The position numbers and the translations under genes are program-made. The notes under the pieces were generated by a model. That model had not been told where the DNA came from. It saw only the letters and a program-made list of their open reading frames with translations, and made no database searches. DNA of 7,518 nt from an uncultured Collinsella sp. (lineage in GTDB: Bacteria; Actinomycetota; Coriobacteriia; Coriobacteriales; Coriobacteriaceae): the NCBI GenBank assembly GCA_934630385.1, contig CAKTWE010000079.1, positions 1-7,518 on the forward strand, given 5' to 3'. Shown one piece after another: positions 4,401-7,518 of this stretch. Position 1 is the first letter of the stretch, and each line of letters starts with the position of its first letter.

Positions 4401-5075
4401 CTATATCCGCTTGCTGCGGGCTTGCTTGAGCCAGTTCCTCTTGAAAGGGCCTATACCTCCGAAGAACTTGTTGTACGTCTCACCGTTCTCCTTGGCTTCG
4501 TACTTGACCAAGGCAAGTTCGATAGTGCAGAGGTAATCCGCCACCTGCTCGAGGCGGTAGTCGGTCATCGAGGTCTTGCGGCGTCGGACGACCCCTTTTG
4601 AGAGGACCTTACCCACCGAGCGGTCGAGCGCCTGCTTGACAATGTCCTGACCGTTGTCGTAATAGACCTTCACATCGTCGAAGGACTGGAAGAAGCCCAG
4701 GTGTTCAATCATGGCGGAGGAGATGTCGCGCCCCATGCGCTCCATTAGCCTTGCCGGGTCTTCGAACTGGCTGCGGCGGTAGACGAACGTGATATAGGAA
4801 ATGGGAAGTTTGCGGACGAACGAGGAGAAGTAGGCGAGCATCACCTTGCGCTGCTCGATGTTAAGAAACTCATAATCCTTGTGCCCGTTCATGAGAGGCT
4901 CGGAGTGAAACGGAATGTTAGGGAGATCGGCCCTGGCAAGCTTGGCCTCATAGCCCGTGACCGCCTCGGCGATGCTGTCTGCCTGGTCGTGAAAGACGAG
5001 TGTGAGCAGGTAGTAGCGAGCTTTGCCGCCGCGGTCGCCGCTCTCGTCGACGAAGATGCTGAGCTCCTTGGCCAA
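4401..5075 (-). CDS. DUF3800 domain protein
   Basis: The 224-residue protein carries the DUF3800 pattern: an N-terminal strand with FVDESGD (residues 8-14; acidic D10, E11, D14), YYLLTLVFHDQ (21-31), FHSEPLMNGHKDYEF (56-70), RKLPISYITFVY (88-99), the central KVYYDNGQDIV (136-146; D140), and QVADYLCTIELALVKYE (177-193; D180). The spaced acidic residues recall an RNase H-like nuclease fold; the biochemical role of the family is unproven. Such genes are common on mobile elements and near defence genes. Translation starts at TTG 5075: GGAG lies 6 bases before it and an in-frame TAG stands four codons upstream, leaving no ATG alternative. An intrinsic terminator ends only about 25 bp upstream, so its promoter is not evident. 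Confidence 0.93.
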   Translation of the reverse strand: MAKELSIFVDESGDRGGKARYYLLTLVFHDQADSIAEAVTGYEAKLARADLPNIPFHSEPLMNGHKDYEFLNIEQRKVMLAYFSSFVRKLPISYITFVYRRSQFEDPARLMERMGRDISSAMIEHLGFFQSFDDVKVYYDNGQDIVKQALDRSVGKVLSKGVVRRRKTSMTDYRLEQVADYLCTIELALVKYEAKENGETYNKFFGGIGPFKRNWLKQARSKRI

Positions 5076-5097
5076 TGGGGACTCCTAATGGAATGGA

Positions 5098-5126
5098 TAA
5101 AAAAATAGCCGGGGGACTCCCCCGGC
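5098..5126 (-). terminator. Rho-independent terminator
   Basis: On the minus strand GCCGGGGG-AGT-CCCCCGGC (5126-5108) forms a perfect 8-bp stem followed by TATTTTTTTAT. It ends transcripts from the nitroreductase remnant or the DnaB-like gene and lies directly before the DUF3800 ribosome site. Confidence 0.88.
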
Positions 5127-5164
5127 ACTTGGAGGTAGCTTAATGAGCCACCAATAACCTTATA

Positions 5165-5421
5165 GCATGTGCCGGTGCTGAATACAAGAAGGAAGTGGGC
5201 TGAACATGGCGTCGCGGCTGATGCCAAATGATCGGGAACGCCCCACGCAACCAGAAGGCCTCTGCCATCTTCGGAGACAAATGTCTGCTCGCCACAGCTG
5301 ACAATGCAGCTGGAGATTCCCAGGCTGTGAGCCTCTAGCGCCATTGGATGGCAAAGAGCGGATCGGTCACGCTAGTTCCTACCTGCCGATACGTCGAACC
5401 GATCAACAGCAGGATGCTCAT
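5165..5421 (-). pseudogene. Nitroreductase-like remnant
   Basis: Two minus-strand frames together resemble the C-terminal half of a nitroreductase-family flavoprotein. The first reads ILLLIG...VTDPLFAIQ up to 5340, the second continues as MALEAHSLGISSCIVSCGEQ from 5344 and then GRGLLVAWGVPDHLA. Family members usually read AIQNMALEAHSLG here, so a 4-base loss (or similar) at about 5340-5346 broke the gene. The N-terminal half with the FMN-binding residues is absent: the DnaB-like stop codon lies about 50 bp away. The normal end of the protein is also not recognisable. The terminator at 5126-5098 would have been its terminator. Confidence 0.45.
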
Positions 5422-5468
5422 CCTTGCATGTTTTCGCATAGCAGAGCAACAAACAGTCCGGTATGCCC

Positions 5469-6302
5469 TTACATATTGGATGTCTCGTTGCGGTTGTCGA
5501 ATCTGGCGTACTCGGGGTTGAACGTCAGCGTGATATCGCACGTGGGGCCGTAGTGGTGCTTGGCGACGATGAGTTCGGCAGTTTCCGGCTCGCCGTTGCC
5601 GTTGATCTCGGCCTCTATCGCGTCCTTGGGGCGATAGATAAACATAACGATGTCGGCGACCTGCTCGAAGGGACCCAATTTGCGAAGGTCGAAAAGCGTG
5701 GGGCGTTCGATCCTGCCCTCTCCATATGGGAAATGCAGATTGGAGAGCGCGAGCACAGGGATACCCATCTCTTTCGCAAGTACCTTCAAGCCACACAAGA
5801 TTTCGGTGAGTTCAACGGCGCGGCTGCCGTCGTGGCAATTTGATGGCGGCGGTACGAGCTGCAGGTAATCGACGATGACCAGGCCTTTCTTCTTGTCGCG
5901 CAGCAGACGGTGCGCTTTGGCACGCATTTCGGGGAGCGAGAGGGCCGGATAGTCGTCGACATAAAGCTCTAGGCCCGAAAGCGCGTCGGCGGCGTTCGCG
6001 ATGGCATGCCGTTCGCCTTCTTGTAGGTTCCCTTGTCGCATTCGGCGCAAACTCACGCGCGCTTCAGAGCATAGAGTGCGCTTAGCAACATCGTCGCCGC
6101 TCGTCTCCAAGCTGAAAAAGACCACGGTAGCGCCGGACTTTGCGGCATTCGTTGCGACGTTCAGAGCGAATGTAGTTTTGCCGACTCCGGGCCGAGCCGC
6201 GAGAATGATCAAGTTCCCGCCGCACAAACCCCTGAGCAGCTTGTCGACCTCAGTGAATCCGGTCGGCGTGCCCAGCATCTGGTTCTTATCTCTTTCATCC
6301 AT
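5469..6302 (-). CDS. DnaB-like helicase C-terminal (RecA-fold ATPase) protein
   Basis: The 277-residue protein is a stand-alone DnaB_C domain; replicative DnaB is about 450 residues with an N-terminal domain that is missing here. Visible motifs are TPTGFTEVDKLLRGL (12-26), Walker A AARPGVGKTT (35-44), FFSLE with catalytic E66, Walker B LVIVDYLQL (141-149), LKVLAKEMGIPVLALSNL (172-189), RPTLFDLRKLGPFEQVADIVMF (200-221) and ELIVAKHHYGPT (243-254). DnaB proteins normally have K-x-R-N-G-P in the last motif; here it is K-H-H-Y-G-P, so the arginine finger appears to be lost. Such proteins are typical of phages and mobile elements. ATG 6302 follows AGAGGTGGG at good spacing; the longer open frame upstream is the dispersed repeat, not protein. 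The start lies in a 13-bp hairpin. Confidence 0.92.
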   Translation of the reverse strand: MDERDKNQMLGTPTGFTEVDKLLRGLCGGNLIILAARPGVGKTTFALNVATNAAKSGATVVFFSLETSGDDVAKRTLCSEARVSLRRMRQGNLQEGERHAIANAADALSGLELYVDDYPALSLPEMRAKAHRLLRDKKKGLVIVDYLQLVPPPSNCHDGSRAVELTEILCGLKVLAKEMGIPVLALSNLHFPYGEGRIERPTLFDLRKLGPFEQVADIVMFIYRPKDAIEAEINGNGEPETAELIVAKHHYGPTCDITLTFNPEYARFDNRNETSNM

Positions 6303-6345
6303 ACAACCCACCTCTCCCTTTTGATTGCAGTTGGTGGGTTGCATG
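6300..6345 (-). promoter_or_regulatory. Hairpin hiding start codon and ribosome site of the DnaB-like gene
   Basis: On the transcript CAUGCAACCCACC (6345-6333) pairs with GGUGGGUUGUAUG (6312-6300), 13 bp with one G-U pair and a 20-nt loop. The 3' arm includes the AUG and most of the GGUGGG ribosome site. If formed, it should strongly reduce translation. Confidence 0.6.
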
Positions 6346-6413
6346 CTAAACAATGGCCGAGTTTCAAAAGGGGCGTTTTTGGTACTATCGGGGCTCAAAA
6401 GGCTTCCTGCCTT
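6304..6413. repeat. Structured dispersed repeat, right copy
   Basis: The counterpart of 3835-3958. Stem 1 is CAACCCACC (6304-6312) with GGTGGGTTG (6333-6341); stem 2 is the CAAAA/TTTTG pair near 6365-6381; stem 3 is AAGGC (6399-6403) with GCCTT (6409-6413). Stem 1 differs from the other copy at two base pairs, both changed on both arms. Similar minus-strand translations (NAPFET...CNQK here, NARFET...CNRK there) extend the likeness to about 6450. Confidence 0.7.
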
Positions 6414-6666
6414 GCCCGTTGCTAAAAATGATCGAATATCGGTGGAAAACCCAAGCCCAGGCATTACGACCTGCATGGCAAGGCGCTCCTCAAGACAAAT
6501 CCAAGTGAATGAGCAAGCGTCATTGTCCCCGAGGACGAAGCGAGGCCGTTTCGGGGGCAGTGAAACTGGATTTATCGATCTTCTTAATCCAATCCAAGTT
6601 CTTTCAGGTCTTTTTCGTTTTAGATATCTTCATCCCCGTCGGCATCCACATGCCCCTCCGCGCCGC
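6414..6666. other. Intergenic region between repeat and HxlR gene
   Basis: No gene is supported. CCCCGA (6527-6532) and TCGGGG (6551-6556) form an inverted repeat; GGCAT-ccac-ATGCC (6641-6654), just after the hxlR-type stop, is a small hairpin without a clear T-run. A plus-strand open frame through this region looks like no known protein. Confidence 0.4.
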
Positions 6667-7035
6667 CTACCAGTCGGACGACGGAACCCGGTCATCGCGA
6701 TGGGCCTCGCCCCAAAGGCAGAGTTCGTCAAGCACTGGCATGAGCGACAGGCCGCGCTCGGTCAAGCTGTACTCCACCTTCGGTGGTACCTGGGGGTACT
6801 CAACGCGCTTGACAAGACCATCGGCGACCAGGCCCCTCAGCGCAGAGGTGAGCGACTTGTAAGTGGCGGGCGCAAGCTTGCGTTTGAGCTCGTTGTAGCG
6901 CGTCGTGCCGTCCAGGTACAGGCAGAACAGAACTGGCAGCTTGTACTTGCCCTCTATCAGGGAGAACGCGTACGCAAAGCCAGTGTTCTCGATGCCGTTG
7001 CGCGCGAACACAACCCCCTCTTTTGCCCCTGCCAT
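6667..7035 (-). CDS. HxlR-family winged-helix transcriptional regulator
   Basis: The 122-residue protein fits the HxlR family in length and order. AYAFSLIEGKYKLPVLFCL (21-39) is the first helix pair (usual form: IGGKWK..IL..L), TTRYNELKRKLAPATYKSLTSALRGLVADGLV (44-75) is the recognition helix-turn-helix, KRVEYPQVPPKVEYSLTERG (76-95) is the wing with the family's PP.VEY.LT.G signature, and LMPVLDELCLWGE (98-110) is the dimer helix. The N-terminal cysteine of many redox-sensing members is absent. ATG 7035 has GGGAAG upstream. It is divergent from the TIGR04076 gene, with a 26-bp palindrome in between, so it likely controls that gene and itself. The signal it senses is unknown. Confidence 0.93.
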   Translation of the reverse strand: MAGAKEGVVFARNGIENTGFAYAFSLIEGKYKLPVLFCLYLDGTTRYNELKRKLAPATYKSLTSALRGLVADGLVKRVEYPQVPPKVEYSLTERGLSLMPVLDELCLWGEAHRDDRVPSSDW

Positions 7036-7075
7036 GGATTCTTCCCTAACGCTCTACTTTAGTAATGTACCTATC

Positions 7076-7101
7076 TTGAAGGTGCGTACTCGCATCTTCA
7101 A
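7076..7101. promoter_or_regulatory. Candidate HxlR operator palindrome
   Basis: TTGAAGGTGCG-tact-CGCATCTTCAA has two 11-base arms that pair except at one position. It lies in the 115-bp divergent gap, 41 bp from the regulator start and 50 bp from the GTG of the other gene. A dimeric winged-helix protein could bind it. Confidence 0.6.
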
Positions 7102-7150
7102 CCTACATCAAGCATACTACTTCACAATTCAAGAGAAAGGCGGAGCCACC

Positions 7151-7518
7151 GTGAAGCACCAGGTGAAAATGACGGTAATCGATAAGAAACTGTTCCCCGA
7201 GCTGCAGGAGCGCTACTGCGCGGACAAGCAGGCGGGAGCGTGCCCGTGCTACAACGTGGGCGACGAGTTTCTGTTCGAGCGCGACGGCGACAAGGACCAT
7301 TTCTGGCAAGGCGGCCTCGGCACGCTGACGAGAACCGACGCCGATCCCGACACTGTTGCCGGCGGCCCAAGGCGTCCTCATTGCTCCGAGGCGTGGGACG
7401 CCATTTCGCGCTACATCTACACGGGACTGCAGGGCGGATCGATTATGCGGGGATGGATGGAGCGGGAGAACGAGATGATCTGCTGCTGCAACGATGGCAC
7501 GCGCCCGGTAATCTTCAA
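7151..7518 (+). CDS. TIGR04076 family protein (partial, 3' end beyond window)
   Basis: From GTG 7151 the frame is open to the edge (122 codons plus two bases). Family features are an N-terminal strand KMTVIDKKLFPEL (6-18), ACPCYNVGDEFLF (30-42), HCSEAWDAISRYIYTGLQGGS (78-97, the usual C-x-E-A-W block), and the end ICCCNDGTRPVIF (110-122), close to the normal C-terminus, so little is missing. The function of the family is unknown. This protein is rich in cysteine (23, 31, 33, 78, 111-113), pointing to metal or redox chemistry, but no standard Fe-S motif is complete. GGCGGAG lies 5 bases before the GTG. Pairing with a divergent HxlR gene suggests stress-induced expression. Confidence 0.88.
   Translation, partial: MKHQVKMTVIDKKLFPELQERYCADKQAGACPCYNVGDEFLFERDGDKDHFWQGGLGTLTRTDADPDTVAGGPRRPHCSEAWDAISRYIYTGLQGGSIMRGWMERENEMICCCNDGTRPVIF

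Noticed and set aside
6303..6476. N-terminal extension of the DnaB-like protein by 58 residues
   Set aside because: This part is the dispersed repeat; ATG 6302 has a ribosome site and starts at the normal DnaB_C boundary.
6325..7062. 245-codon plus-strand open frame
   Set aside because: Mostly antisense to the HxlR gene and the repeat; no recognisable domain.
1..7518. tRNA or rRNA genes
   Set aside because: I saw no cloverleaf with a GTTCGA-type T-loop plus CCA end, and no rRNA-like stretches.

Overview
The window looks like accessory DNA from a GC-rich, probably gut-associated anaerobe. Genes carry strong AGGAGG-type ribosome sites, an HxlR regulator, a yjdF gene and classical hairpin-plus-T terminators. 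Codon use is GC-rich while the intergenic stretches are patchy and often AT-rich. My best guess is a coriobacterium (Eggerthellaceae-like) or a GC-rich clostridium. This is inference from gene content and no taxonomic marker gene is present.

Layout, left to right. (1) 1-567: a class I SAM methyltransferase on the minus strand, cut by the left edge, with a DtxR/IdeR-like box in its upstream region. (2) 568-1131: no protein gene; it holds inverted repeats and a possible RNA antitoxin region ending in a perfect hairpin. (3) 1132-1579: a ToxN/AbiQ-like type III toxin gene on the plus strand, broken by two single-base deletions. (4) 1788-2364: yjdF (DUF2992) on the minus strand, with its own promoter and a leader that fits a yjdF-type riboswitch; the leader contains a 7-nt anti-Shine-Dalgarno. 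(5) 2445-3675: an AbiF/Abi_2 HEPN-domain gene on the minus strand, followed by two tandem copies of a small structured RNA gene, each with a hairpin, a terminator and promoter-like boxes. (6) 3676-4400: a gene-poor, repeat-rich stretch with a structured dispersed repeat, a plus-strand terminator, a 9-bp inverted repeat and a 3' fragment of a second yjdF. (7) 4401-5075: a DUF3800 protein with a TTG start. (8) 5100-5421: a terminator and the remains of a nitroreductase. (9) 5469-6302: a DnaB-like helicase ATPase domain lacking the DnaB N-terminal domain; its start codon lies in a long hairpin made by the second copy of the dispersed repeat. (10) 6667-7518: an HxlR regulator divergent from a TIGR04076-family gene that runs off the right edge, with a 26-bp palindrome between them.

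The most interesting parts are two neighbouring loci of the RNA-antitoxin type and a structured repeat. The first locus is the broken ToxN-like gene. The second is AbiF with a duplicated small-RNA gene whose promoter is embedded in the last codons of abiF. AbiF proteins with adjacent structured RNA have been described as RNA toxin-antitoxin modules and discussed as relatives of Cas13. The dispersed repeat (3835-3958 and 6304-6413) keeps its stems through compensatory base changes. Together with the DUF3800 gene, decayed gene pieces and 56-bp direct repeats flanking the yjdF-abiF segment, the window reads as a small, recombining defence or mobile island.
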